Assembly (NCBI RefSeq): GCF_000300235.2
Contig: NZ_CP004388.1
Coordinates: 663,501 to 727,500 of the forward strand
From: Thalassospira xiamenensis M-5 = DSM 17429
GTDB taxonomy: Bacteria > Pseudomonadota > Alphaproteobacteria > Rhodospirillales > Thalassospiraceae
DNA: 64,000 bases
Direction: 5' to 3'
Positions 43,669-52,424 of the stretch are shown here, piece by piece; within the stretch, counting starts at the first letter, position 1; the number at the start of each line of letters is the position of its first letter. The notes under the pieces are model-generated. The model saw only the letters and a program-made list of their open reading frames with translations, made no database searches and was not told the origin of the DNA. The position numbers were made by a program, and so were the translations under genes.

Positions 43669-45183
43669 TTACTGTGCGGCAAGTTGATCCGCGCTGTTTG
43701 CAAACCAGTCCCGAACCGCGTTGATATCGCTTTCTTCCATGCCAAGGCCAAGCTTGGTCCGTCGCCAAAGAACATCCTCGGCGGACCGGGCCCACTCGTG
43801 CGTCATCAGGAAACGGAGTTCCGCCTCAAACAGGTTGGGCGCAACTTCCCGACCCAGATCACCAATTGCCTTGGCATCCGGTGCAATATCAAACAGGCGC
43901 GTGCCATAACAGCGCGCCCAGCGATGGGCGATCTGTTCGGGCAGCCAGTTCAACTTTGTTCTGACACCGGCCAAGAACCGGTCGAAATTGCCATCACTCA
44001 TATCCCCGCCCGGCAGAACCGATGTCGCGGTCCAGTCCGATGCATCATTGCCCAGAACCGGGCAAAGCTTTTGCAGGGCATGTTCGGCCAACCGGCGATA
44101 GGTGGTGATCTTTCCGCCATAGATCGACAGGATGGCCGGTGCATCGCCGTCCCCGGTATCCAGATCAAACACGTAATCGCGCGTAACCGCCGATGCGTTG
44201 CTGTTCTTGTCGTCATAAAGCGGCCGCACACCGGCATAATCCCAAACGATATCGGCCCGCGTTAATGGCGTCGCCAGATAGCCATTGACCAGATCAAGCA
44301 GGTAATCGATTTCGTCATCATTGATCTTCACCTCGGCCGGATCGCCGTCATAGGGCACATCCGTCGTCCCGATCAGGGTGTAATCCTGCTGATAGGGGAT
44401 GGCAAAGGCAATGCGGCCGTCCCCGTTCTGGAAGATATAGCAATGATCATGCGGGTGAATGCGCGGCACGACGAAATGGCTGCCCTTGACCAGCCGCAAC
44501 CCTGCGGCCTTGTCGCCAAGCCCGGCACGGTCGACCATTTCGGTCACCCACGGGCCTGCGGCATTGACCACGGCCCGTGCGGAAACGCTGGTTTCCTTGC
44601 CGTCTTCGGCTTGCAGTGTCGCGGTCCAGCCATCCGTTACGCGCAGAAGAGCGGCACAGCGCGTCCGGGTTTTGATCACTGCCCCGCGGGCCTGCGCATC
44701 AAGGGCGTTTAAAACCACAAGCCGCGCATCATCAACCCAGCAATCGGAATAGGAAAAGCCGCTGGTGAACTGGTCCAGAAGCGGTTTGCCTTCGGCCGTG
44801 CCGTTCAAGGATAGCGCACGGGACCCCGGCAGGCGTTTGCGCTTTGCCAGATGGTCATAAAGAAACAACCCGGCCCGCAGCATCCATTTGGGCCGAAGCC
44901 CTTTATGGTGCGGCAGAACGAAGGTCAGCGGCCAGATGATATGCGGGGCGGCAGCCAGAAGAACCTCGCGTTCCTGCAAGGCTTCGCGCACCAGCCGGAA
45001 TTCGTAATGTTCAAGATACCGCAAACCGCCATGGATCAGTTTGGTCGAGGATGAAGACGTGGCCGAGGCAAGGTCGCGCTGTTCGACCAGAAGGACGGAC
45101 AGACCGCGACCGGCGGCATCACGGGTAATACCCGCACCATTGATGCCGCCGCCTACGACCAGAAGGTCGTAATGTTCAGACAC
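43669..45183 (-). CDS. glpD: Glycerol-3-phosphate dehydrogenase GlpD
   Basis: 504 residues from a GTG. The FAD-binding GGGINGAG (11-18) and LIHGGLRYLEHYEFRLVREAL are GlpD hallmarks, as are TGNASAVTRDYVF-like residues and IYGGKITTYRRLAE near the C-terminal domain. The enzyme oxidises glycerol-3-phosphate to DHAP at the inner membrane, passing electrons to quinone. The GTG is one base after the stop of the second phnE, with AAGGTGA upstream, so it is the last gene of the phosphonate-type transporter operon. No glpK or glpF is nearby. Confidence 0.95.
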   Translation of the reverse strand: MSEHYDLLVVGGGINGAGITRDAAGRGLSVLLVEQRDLASATSSSSTKLIHGGLRYLEHYEFRLVREALQEREVLLAAAPHIIWPLTFVLPHHKGLRPKWMLRAGLFLYDHLAKRKRLPGSRALSLNGTAEGKPLLDQFTSGFSYSDCWVDDARLVVLNALDAQARGAVIKTRTRCAALLRVTDGWTATLQAEDGKETSVSARAVVNAAGPWVTEMVDRAGLGDKAAGLRLVKGSHFVVPRIHPHDHCYIFQNGDGRIAFAIPYQQDYTLIGTTDVPYDGDPAEVKINDDEIDYLLDLVNGYLATPLTRADIVWDYAGVRPLYDDKNSNASAVTRDYVFDLDTGDGDAPAILSIYGGKITTYRRLAEHALQKLCPVLGNDASDWTATSVLPGGDMSDGNFDRFLAGVRTKLNWLPEQIAHRWARCYGTRLFDIAPDAKAIGDLGREVAPNLFEAELRFLMTHEWARSAEDVLWRRTKLGLGMEESDINAVRDWFANSADQLAAQ

Positions 45184-45184
45184 G

Positions 45185-46009
45185 TCAGATCACCTTTTTG
45201 CGCAGCCAGGCCGCCAAGGCCTCGCCCACGATCACAAGACCGATGATCGCCAGAAGAATGGTGGCAACCGTCTGCCAGGCAAAGGTGTCAATTGCGCCTT
45301 GCAGGACGATACCGATCCCGCCAGCCCCGACCAGACCCAGAACCGTACTTTCGCGCAGATTGATGTCCCAACGCAGGATCGACACCGCAAAGAAAGTCGG
45401 CATGACCTGTGGCACAACCCCGTAAATCAGGATTTTGAACCGCGATGCACCAACGGACTCAAGCGCCTCGATCGGGGCCCGGTCGATTTCCTCGATCGCC
45501 TCGCCCAGCAATTTGCCGATAAAGCCGATCGAACGGAAAATAATCGCCAGAATACCGGCCATCACGCCGGGGCCGAAAATCGCCACAAACAGCAGCGCCC
45601 AGATGATGGTATTCACCGACCGCGATGACACCAGAATGAACCGGCCAATCCAAAGCGTCAGCTTGTTCGGTGTGGTGTTCTGGGCCGCGATCAGGGCAAT
45701 CGGCAATGAAAGGAATACCGCAAAAAACGTTGCAATCGTCGCAATATTGACGGTTTCAAGCAACGTGATGGCGATCATTTCCCAATCATTAAGCGACGGC
45801 GGATACATGCGCGAAAAAAGATCGCCCATCTGTTGCGGGGCATCCCAAAGCCACGGCCAGATGATGTTGATCGTCGAAAGCGACCAGACCGTTGCCAGCA
45901 CGACACCGCCATACATGGCAAAGCGCAGCCAGCGTTGTTTGGGGGTATAGCGTGACCATTCGCGTTCGGCGATGGCGTCCGGTCCGGTGTTTTTTGTTGT
46001 CGTTACCAT
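45185..46009 (-). CDS. phnE: Phosphonate-type ABC permease PhnE (second copy)
   Basis: 274 residues from the ATG at 46009, with GGAGGA 8 bp upstream. Six hydrophobic segments; the EAA-like loop SIGFIGKLLGEAIEEIDRAPIEALESVGASRFKILIYGVVPQV couples to the ATPase. Its start overlaps the end of the first phnE. The two permeases probably form a heterodimer. Confidence 0.92.
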   Translation of the reverse strand: MVTTTKNTGPDAIAEREWSRYTPKQRWLRFAMYGGVVLATVWSLSTINIIWPWLWDAPQQMGDLFSRMYPPSLNDWEMIAITLLETVNIATIATFFAVFLSLPIALIAAQNTTPNKLTLWIGRFILVSSRSVNTIIWALLFVAIFGPGVMAGILAIIFRSIGFIGKLLGEAIEEIDRAPIEALESVGASRFKILIYGVVPQVMPTFFAVSILRWDINLRESTVLGLVGAGGIGIVLQGAIDTFAWQTVATILLAIIGLVIVGEALAAWLRKKVI

Positions 46010-46776
46010 ATGTTCCTCCGGATCCGGCCGCTTATGGCTTCGCTGATCAGGATGACGCCGATAATGCAAAGCGTGATCGCAAGCGCGAAGTCATAGTCAT
46101 AGCGCCGAAACGCATTCATCAGGGTCGATCCGATCCCGCCCGCACCCACAATGCCGACCACGGCGGATGCACGCAGGTTACTGTCAAGCTGATAGATCGA
46201 AAGACCGATCTGGCGGGGCATGATTTGCGGGATCACGGCGTAAAGCATGGTGATGAATGTCCCGCCCCCGGCCGCCCGGATGGCTTCGACCTGGCCCCAG
46301 TCGATTTCCTCGATCCGTTCGGCCAGCATTTTGGCAACGAAACCGATGGAATAGATCGTCAGGGTCAAAATCCCCGCCAGCGGACCAAAACCGACCGCCT
46401 TGACGAACAGGATGGCAACGATCACCGGATGGAAACTGCGTGCGATAATGATCGTGGCACGCCCGATGTTATAAAGCCATTTGGGCGCAATATTGGATGC
46501 GGCGGCAAAGGCAATCGGCACGCTGAGCATCACACCGGCAAGGGTTGCAACGATGGCGATCTTGATGCTTTCAAGAAAACCCTGCAGCACCAGTTCACCC
46601 CGGATCATGTCCGGCGGGAAAGCGCCCTTGAAAATACGGATGGCGCGCGGAATGCCTTCCTGAATACGTTCCCAGTTAAACGGCAGGCTGGTGACCGCCC
46701 ACACGACATAGGCCAATACGCCAAGAATAATCGCCCAGCGTATCGCCGGATTGGCGATAAAGGGCGGCTTTTCCAA
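46003..46776 (-). CDS. phnE: Phosphonate-type ABC permease PhnE (first copy), 5' end uncertain
   Basis: 257 residues if read from the TTG at 46776; the family is normally 260-290. LAERIEEIDWGQVEAIRAAGGGTFITMLYAVIPQI is the EAA loop. The best ribosome site (GAGGTGG) serves an ATG at 46814 that overlaps the phnC stop (TAATG), but that ATG is out of frame by one base. The shift falls at GAAAAAACA (about 46792-46800); one more A would join MTSSVEK to the permease frame. Upstream in this frame a TGA blocks a longer start. Confidence 0.85.
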   Translation of the reverse strand: MEKPPFIANPAIRWAIILGVLAYVVWAVTSLPFNWERIQEGIPRAIRIFKGAFPPDMIRGELVLQGFLESIKIAIVATLAGVMLSVPIAFAAASNIAPKWLYNIGRATIIIARSFHPVIVAILFVKAVGFGPLAGILTLTIYSIGFVAKMLAERIEEIDWGQVEAIRAAGGGTFITMLYAVIPQIMPRQIGLSIYQLDSNLRASAVVGIVGAGGIGSTLMNAFRRYDYDFALAITLCIIGVILISEAISGRIRRNIW

Positions 46777-46813
46777 GTGCGATGGCCCGTTGTTTTTTCA
46801 ACGGAGCTGGTCA

Positions 46814-47611
46814 TTATGATACCACCTCGCGCAGGGATTCCACATCACCGGTTTCGCCGCGTTCTTCTGCCGGAACCCCGGCATAGATTTCATCCATGGC
46901 ATCCTGGGTCAGATCGGTCGGAACGCTGTCAAAGATGATGCGACCAAACCGCATGCCGACGATGCGCTGGGTATATTCCTTGGCCTCGGTGACATTGTGG
47001 ATATTGATCAGAACCGGCAGGTGCAGCTCGGATGCAAGCGCACGCAGCAATTCCATGATCTGTCGGGATGTTTTGGGGTCAAGCGACGCGGTCGGTTCAT
47101 CGGCCAGCAGGATTTCAGGTTCCTGCATCAAGGCACGAACGACGCCGACGCGCTGGCGTTCGCCACCCGATAATTCATCGGCGCGTTTGTTGGCATAATG
47201 GGCAATGCCGACACGTTCCATCAATTGAAACGCACGATCAATGTCGCTTTGGGGGAAATTGCGCGTCATGGCGCGCCAGGTCGGGACATATCCCAACCGT
47301 CCCGACAGAACATTTTCCATCACCGTCAAACGGTTGATCAGGTTAAAACCCTGAAAAATCATGCCGATACGACGACGCGCCAGACGCAACTCGCCACCCG
47401 ACAAAGTCGTCAGTTCGGTGCCGTTAAGGTCAATCGAGCCCGATGTCGGTTCGACCAGACGGTTAATACAGCGCAAAAGCGTGCTTTTACCAGCGCCCGA
47501 TGCCCCAATGATGGCAACGACGCTTTCGCCCGGAACTTCAAGGTTCAGGTCCTTGAGAACGGCCTCATCCTTGCCATAGCGTTTGACCAGATCTTTGATA
47601 CGCAGCATCAC
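46814..47611 (-). CDS. phnC: Phosphonate-type ABC transporter ATP-binding protein PhnC
   Basis: 265 residues. Walker A is GASGAGKST, the signature LSGGERQRVGVVRAL, Walker B ILLADEPTASLD, and INIHNVTEAK the H-loop; GMIFQGFNLINRLTVMENVL and ALASELHLP are typical of PhnC. A second ATG is at 47608. The stop codon TAA overlaps an ATG for the first permease. Confidence 0.94.
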   Translation of the reverse strand: MMLRIKDLVKRYGKDEAVLKDLNLEVPGESVVAIIGASGAGKSTLLRCINRLVEPTSGSIDLNGTELTTLSGGELRLARRRIGMIFQGFNLINRLTVMENVLSGRLGYVPTWRAMTRNFPQSDIDRAFQLMERVGIAHYANKRADELSGGERQRVGVVRALMQEPEILLADEPTASLDPKTSRQIMELLRALASELHLPVLINIHNVTEAKEYTQRIVGMRFGRIIFDSVPTDLTQDAMDEIYAGVPAEERGETGDVESLREVVS

Positions 47612-47677
47612 GATACCTTGAAAAAAGACTACCGGGACCGAAAATCGATCCCGGCAGCAGCAGTTTGAAAAAAGGGA

Positions 47678-48718
47678 TTACTTCAGGTTGTCCGGGGTGT
47701 ATTTCACACCGTTGGCAGCCTGGATTTCACGAATGACGTCCCAGTCTTTCTGATAGGTGACCGGTACGAATTTGGTGACACCCTTGAATTCTTCGCCAAG
47801 TGCCGTGCCCTTCATGTCGAAGGTAAAGAAGGCTTCCTTGATCTTTTCGATCAGTTCGGGCTTCAGGTTATAGGCATAGTTGAACGAAGTGGTCGGGAAC
47901 GGCTTGCTTTCATAAAGGATTTTGACGTCAGCCGGATCGTACAGATCACGCTGGGCCATACGTTCAACCACTTCGGATGCGACCGGGGCGGCGTCATAGT
48001 CACCGGCGACAACGCCCAGCATCGACTGGTCGTGCGAACCGGAATAGACGACTTCGTAATCCTGTTCCGGGACGATGCCCTGACCGGGCAGAAGAGCGCG
48101 CGGTGCCAGGTTGCCCGAGTTCGAGGTCGGGGAGGTGTGCGCAACACGTTTGCCCTTAAGATCGGCAAGCGAATTGATGCCGCTGTCAACCCGGGTATAA
48201 AGCTGCAAGGTATAACCAAAACGGCCATCATCCGCCCCCATCAGGGCAAACGGAACCGCACCGGCAAGGTTAACTGCAAACGGGGTCGGCCCGGTCGAGA
48301 ACCCGGCAACATGCAGACGGCCGCTGCGCATGGCTTCGACTTCGGCGGAATTCGACTGAACCGCAAAGAAATGGACATCCTTGCCGGTTACTTTTTCAAG
48401 ATGTTCAAGGAACGGCTCCCAGATATCGGCGTAAACCGCCGGGTCTTCGACCGGGGTATAGGCAAATACGAGGGTGTCAGGGTCAACCTGTTGATCGGCA
48501 GCCGGTGCATCGGCGACCAGATCGCCATCCATATCGCAATACATCTGGTCAAGATCGCCGCGTGCGATGCAATCATCGGCCGCATATGCCTGGGTGCTGC
48601 CAAAGCTCATCATGCTGATGGCGGCAAGTACCGTAGAAACTTTCAAAAAGTCTGTTTTTTCGCATGTGAAAACATGTGGTCGAACCTTTCTTCCCTGTAA
48701 ACGCTGGTAAAGCGCCAT
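47678..48718 (-). CDS. phnD: Phosphonate-type ABC substrate-binding protein PhnD, 5' end uncertain
   Basis: 346 residues from the ATG at 48718. A signal peptide ends near FGSTQAYAADD. The mature protein has the PhnD fold: FAYTPVEDPAVYADIWEPFLEHLEKVTGKDVHFF, VQSNSAEVEAMRSGRLHVAGFSTGPTPFAV, LKGKRVAHTSPTSNSGNLAPRALL (anion-binding Ser/Thr loop) and YSGSHDQSMLGVVAGDYDAAPV. This start gives an unusually long N-terminal region before the signal. A better ribosome site (AAGAAAGG) precedes an ATG at 48675 that is out of frame by one base across a GAAAAAACA run. The DeoR-type regulator is divergent. Confidence 0.88.
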   Translation of the reverse strand: MALYQRLQGRKVRPHVFTCEKTDFLKVSTVLAAISMMSFGSTQAYAADDCIARGDLDQMYCDMDGDLVADAPAADQQVDPDTLVFAYTPVEDPAVYADIWEPFLEHLEKVTGKDVHFFAVQSNSAEVEAMRSGRLHVAGFSTGPTPFAVNLAGAVPFALMGADDGRFGYTLQLYTRVDSGINSLADLKGKRVAHTSPTSNSGNLAPRALLPGQGIVPEQDYEVVYSGSHDQSMLGVVAGDYDAAPVASEVVERMAQRDLYDPADVKILYESKPFPTTSFNYAYNLKPELIEKIKEAFFTFDMKGTALGEEFKGVTKFVPVTYQKDWDVIREIQAANGVKYTPDNLK

Positions 48719-48744
48719 TTTTAATGTGGTTTTGTTGGTTTTAT

Positions 48745-48766
48745 TGTTGCTTTTATCAACATTATA
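48745..48766 (-). promoter_or_regulatory. phnD promoter -10 with overlapping inverted repeat
   Basis: Minus-strand TATAAT lies at 48766-48761. Next to it TGTTG (48745-48749) and CAACA (48757-48761) form an inverted repeat with a 7 bp spacer, placed where a repressor would block transcription start. No good -35 was found at 17 bp. Confidence 0.45.
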
Positions 48767-48799
48767 GAAGGTCAAAAAGTTGGAAAAGCAACACAAAAC

Positions 48800-48816
48800 T
48801 GTAACAAATGGTTACA
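48800..48816. promoter_or_regulatory. Perfect 6-5-6 inverted repeat between phnD and the DeoR-type regulator
   Basis: TGTAAC (48800-48805) and GTTACA (48811-48816) are exact inverted copies 5 bp apart. It lies between the phnD promoter and the regulator gene, a likely binding site for the regulator. It covers the in-frame ATG at 48808, which makes that ATG unlikely as a start. Confidence 0.55.
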
Positions 48817-48879
48817 AAGATTGCTGCTAACCTTGCCGGAATGAGGTGTGATCAAAGGTATTCAGGGGAGAGAGCGTCT

Positions 48880-49692
48880 TTGCGTATCGGAAAAAAAGAA
48901 CGTCAGCAGCGCATTCTTCAGGAGCTGCAAATCCATCCGCATGTGAGAGTTGCCACATTGGCGGAGCGATTCGATGTGGCAACTGAAACAATTCGCCGTG
49001 ATCTTGATGCGCTAAGCGAAAATGGCCTGATCAAGCGCGAATTCGGTGGCGCATCGGCACAACCGATGGGCCATCAACCCGATCTGGCCCAGCGCCAGAT
49101 GACCGCGGTTGCCGGGTTCGAACGGATCGGCATCATGGCCGGAACCATGATCCGGCCGGGTGACGTGATTATGATCGATGCCGGGTCTACCGTCAGCCAG
49201 CTTGCCCCCTATATGGCCCAAAATCCCGGCGCATTGCGGCGCACGGTTCTGACCAATTGCTACGCGGTGGTGCATGGCATGGGCGAACAGGCGGTGATTG
49301 ATGACGTCATCATGTGCCCGGGGCAGTTCGATCCACGTGAAAACGCGGTTTACGGCAATGACACCGTCGAATTCCTGCGCCGTTTCCACGCCAACAAGGC
49401 TTTTATCGGGGCGTCGGGTGTTGCATGGCAGGGGTTCAGTGACGTTAACCGTCGCGCGGTTGCGGTCAAGCGCGCCATGATGGAACGGTCCGATGAAACC
49501 TGGCTGATGGTCGATCACACCAAATTCGATCAGCGTTACCTTGAAAACATCGCACCGCTTGAAGCCCTGACCGGGGTGATCACGGATCGTTTGCCGCCTG
49601 AAAAACTGCTATCCCATCTTGATCGCATCGGCGTTCAGATTGTCGCATGGCAGGACAATGTTTCCGCAGATCATGGGGCAATCGTCGGCTGA
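48880..49692 (+). CDS. DeoR/GlpR-family transcriptional regulator
   Basis: 270 residues from a TTG at 48880, preferred because AGGGGAG (48864-48870) is 9 bp upstream and the protein then begins [16 protein letters not shown] like other DeoR regulators; in-frame ATGs at 48841 and 48808 are alternatives. The N-terminal HTH ([22 protein letters not shown] and [10 protein letters not shown]) and the sugar-phosphate sensor domain ([40 protein letters not shown]) are complete. GlpR relatives sense glycerol-3-phosphate, which fits the glpD-containing operon it faces. Confidence 0.88.
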   Translation: MRIGKKERQQRILQELQIHPHVRVATLAERFDVATETIRRDLDALSENGLIKREFGGASAQPMGHQPDLAQRQMTAVAGFERIGIMAGTMIRPGDVIMIDAGSTVSQLAPYMAQNPGALRRTVLTNCYAVVHGMGEQAVIDDVIMCPGQFDPRENAVYGNDTVEFLRRFHANKAFIGASGVAWQGFSDVNRRAVAVKRAMMERSDETWLMVDHTKFDQRYLENIAPLEALTGVITDRLPPEKLLSHLDRIGVQIVAWQDNVSADHGAIVG

Positions 49693-49843
49693 TATTTTAT
49701 TGCTGGCGATAAAACTGCATTTTTTCAACATAGTGACTTTGCGCGAACGATCATTTGCGCCCATATTCGGGAACGGCAAAAGACAATTGCCTGCCGGGTT
49801 CCCGCCCCGGTCAGTATGTTTTCTGACACGGAGGATTTCTATC

Positions 49844-51235
49844 GTGACCAATCCAGTGACCACCCGCACCGAACAGGACACCATGGGCAGCATCGATGTG
49901 CCTGCGGACCGGTATTGGGGGGCGCAGACCCAGCGATCCAAACAGAACTTCCGCATTGGCGGCGAACGGATGCCCGATGCCCTGATCCGGGCGTTCGGGA
50001 TACAGAAACTTGCCGCCGCACGCGCCAATGCTGCCCTTGGCAATCTGGATGCCAACCTTGCCGAGGCAATCGAGGCCGCCGCGCGCGAAGTCGCCGATGG
50101 CAAGCTTCTTGATCACTTCCCGCTTGTCGTCTGGCAGACCGGCAGTGGCACGCAGACCAACATGAATGCCAACGAGGTCATCGCCAACCGGGCCTGTGAA
50201 ATCCTTGGCAGGCCGATGGGAAAACGTGATCCGGTTCATCCCAACGATCATGTCAATCGCGGCCAGTCATCCAATGACAGTTTCCCCGCCGCAATGCATA
50301 TCGCGGCTGTGGTCGAGATCGAAGAAAACCTGAAACCGGCCCTAGCCCACCTTCGAAGTGCCCTTGATGCCAAGGTCGAAGCCTTTGCCGATATCGTTAA
50401 AATCGGCCGCACCCATATGCAGGATGCGGTGCCGCTGACTTTGGGGCAGGAATTTTCGGGCTATGCCGCCCAGATCGCGCTTGGCCTTGATCGCATTGAT
50501 GATGCGCTGGTACGGCTTCGCAAACTGGCGCAGGGCGGCACCGCCCTTGGCACCGGCCTGAACGCGCCAAAGGGCTTTGACGTCGAATTTGCCAAACAGG
50601 TATCCGATATCACCGGCCTGAAATTCGAAACGGCGGCCAACAAATTCGAAGCCCTTGCCGCCCACGATGCCTGTGTCGAGATGTCGGGTGTGCTGAACGT
50701 TCTGGCGACGTCGCTGATGAAGATCGGCAATGATATCCGCCTGCTGGGTTCCGGTCCGCGTTGCGGGCTTGGTGAACTGGTGCTGCCCGCGAACGAGCCG
50801 GGATCATCAATCATGCCGGGCAAGGTCAACCCGACCCAGGCCGAAGCCCTGACCATGGTCTGCGCTCAGGTGATCGGCAACCATGTGGCGGTAACGGTTG
50901 GCGGGTCAAACGGTCATCTGGATCTGAACGTGTTCAAGCCGGTGATCATTTATAACCTGCTGCAATCGATCCGCCTGATCGCCGATGCATCCGTCAGCTT
51001 TGCCGATAACTGCGTTGTCGGCCTTGAAGTCGATCAGGAAAAAATCGATCATTATGTCGAACAAAGCCTGATGCTGGTGACCGCCCTTGCACCCCATATC
51101 GGTTACGACAATGCCGCCGCCGTCGCCAAAAAGGCGCACAAGGATCGCAGCAGCCTTAAGGAGGCAACCATTGCCCTTGGCTTCCTTGACGGGGCAAAGT
51201 TCGATGAACTGGTCCGCGCACGCGATATGATCTGA
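49844..51235 (+). CDS. fumC: Class II fumarate hydratase FumC
   Basis: 463 residues from a GTG at 49844, with ACGGAGGA 8 bp upstream; the frame opens to 49619 but that part overlaps the DeoR gene. [28 protein letters not shown] and the lyase signature [11 protein letters not shown] are all seen. It hydrates fumarate to malate in the TCA cycle without iron-sulphur clusters. Confidence 0.96.
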   Translation: MTNPVTTRTEQDTMGSIDVPADRYWGAQTQRSKQNFRIGGERMPDALIRAFGIQKLAAARANAALGNLDANLAEAIEAAAREVADGKLLDHFPLVVWQTGSGTQTNMNANEVIANRACEILGRPMGKRDPVHPNDHVNRGQSSNDSFPAAMHIAAVVEIEENLKPALAHLRSALDAKVEAFADIVKIGRTHMQDAVPLTLGQEFSGYAAQIALGLDRIDDALVRLRKLAQGGTALGTGLNAPKGFDVEFAKQVSDITGLKFETAANKFEALAAHDACVEMSGVLNVLATSLMKIGNDIRLLGSGPRCGLGELVLPANEPGSSIMPGKVNPTQAEALTMVCAQVIGNHVAVTVGGSNGHLDLNVFKPVIIYNLLQSIRLIADASVSFADNCVVGLEVDQEKIDHYVEQSLMLVTALAPHIGYDNAAAVAKKAHKDRSSLKEATIALGFLDGAKFDELVRARDMI

Positions 51236-51245
51236 TGGGATGATG

Positions 51246-51273
51246 CGGGCCGGTTTTGACCGGCCCGTTCTTT
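51246..51273 (+). terminator. Terminator after fumC
   Basis: CGGGCCGG (51246-51253) pairs with CCGGCCCG (51260-51267), loop of 6, followed by TTCTTT. Confidence 0.85.
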
Positions 51274-51279
51274 ATGCAC

Positions 51280-51753
51280 TTACGGCGATGCAAATGCGCC
51301 GTTCAGCATTGCGGGCACGATTGCCTTATGAAACGGCATGATGGTGCCAAGATACATCCGACCCAGCATATTGTGCCGCCGGATCAGGGTGCTGGACCGG
51401 ATCACCGTCTGCCCGCACTGGAATTTTTCGACCTCTACCGTCAGGCGAAAATCCAGATGCCGGTCATCCATGCCCAGCACGATGAAATCGTCCCCGCGCT
51501 CGATCACCGGGAAAAGGCCGATGACATCGGCATCCGGTTCGGGCGCGGTTTTAAGGCCCAGTGGCCGGACCATCGCGTTACGCAGTGCTAACAGATAGCC
51601 CATCCAGACCGGCCTGCCATCCATGATCTTTTGCGCGGCGCGTTCGGGCGTGATGTCGGGATCGTCAATCGTAATCGCAAAACTGTCCGCCCAATCGGCG
51701 TCGATCATCGCAGGATGGGGCAGGGATATCGGAACAGCCATCGCGTAGGGCAA
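51280..51753 (-). CDS. DUF2867 family protein
   Basis: 157 residues from a TTG at 51753 with AAGGA 7 bp upstream; an ATG at 51741 is the alternative. The pattern ADWADSFAITI, then GLKTAPEPDADVIGLFPVIERGDDFIVLGMDDRHLDFRLTVEVE and a C-terminal RRHNMLGRMYLGTIMPFHKAIV resembles DUF2867, a lipocalin/SRPBCC-like fold of unknown role. It faces the fumC terminator. Confidence 0.78.
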   Translation of the reverse strand: MPYAMAVPISLPHPAMIDADWADSFAITIDDPDITPERAAQKIMDGRPVWMGYLLALRNAMVRPLGLKTAPEPDADVIGLFPVIERGDDFIVLGMDDRHLDFRLTVEVEKFQCGQTVIRSSTLIRRHNMLGRMYLGTIMPFHKAIVPAMLNGAFASP

Positions 51754-51874
51754 GAACGTATCCTTTCGATCAGCCTAAGGCAGCTTTTTCGGCGATGATC
51801 GTGCTCCAACTGTCATTCTGCGGCAATGATATATCTCATTGTCGCGGGGGGTAAATTCGGGCATACCCAATTCC

Positions 51875-52348
51875 ATGCTTATTCGCACCAGACCGATGCT
51901 GTCACATACGAATATCCGGGCCGCGGGCAAACTCCTGCGTGTCTGGCTGCTGGCGGTTGTCATCCTGATGACCGGGGTGACGCAATCGGGTTTCGTGACC
52001 GCACTTCTGGGTGGGGGCAGTGGCGGCGGGTTAACCGCCATTACCGGGGCAAATGCCGCACCCGGTGGCGATCTGATTTTCATCTGCACGGCGGATGGTG
52101 TGCGCGCGGTATCTTTTGGCGATGCCGGACCCAACGCCACATCGCAAAATTCCGGCGGGCATTCTGCCGGTCATGGTTTTTGTTCGCTCTGTGCGTCCCA
52201 TCATGGGGCGATGGCAAATCTGGATGTGCCGTTTGGCGCACCGGTTTCGATCATCCATGATGCCGAATATGTGCAAGCCCGCCTGCTTGCCGCCACGATC
52301 ACATTGCCGCGTACGCGCTATTCCCGCGCCCCCCCGCTTTCCATCTGA
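51875..52348 (+). CDS. DUF2946 family protein (copper-locus type)
   Basis: 157 residues from the ATG at 51875; a TTG upstream at 51839 and an ATG at 51896 are possible. One hydrophobic segment (about 20-45) is followed by IFICTADGVRAVSFGDA and HGFCSLCASHHGA, a Cys/His-rich motif, and the C-terminal RAPPLS. These mark DUF2946, which is typically found beside copper genes. The PCuAC gene starts 76 bp downstream. Confidence 0.75.
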   Translation: MLIRTRPMLSHTNIRAAGKLLRVWLLAVVILMTGVTQSGFVTALLGGGSGGGLTAITGANAAPGGDLIFICTADGVRAVSFGDAGPNATSQNSGGHSAGHGFCSLCASHHGAMANLDVPFGAPVSIIHDAEYVQARLLAATITLPRTRYSRAPPLSI

Positions 52349-52424
52349 TTTCCCGATACACCCGAAATCAAATCACCGGTGTGATGCAACCAATCCACAC
52401 CGGATCAGGATGGAAACAAAGATC

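Noticed and set aside
51775..52140. Minus-strand 121-codon frame
   Set aside because: It overlaps the DUF2946 gene, which has a family motif and a neighbouring copper gene.
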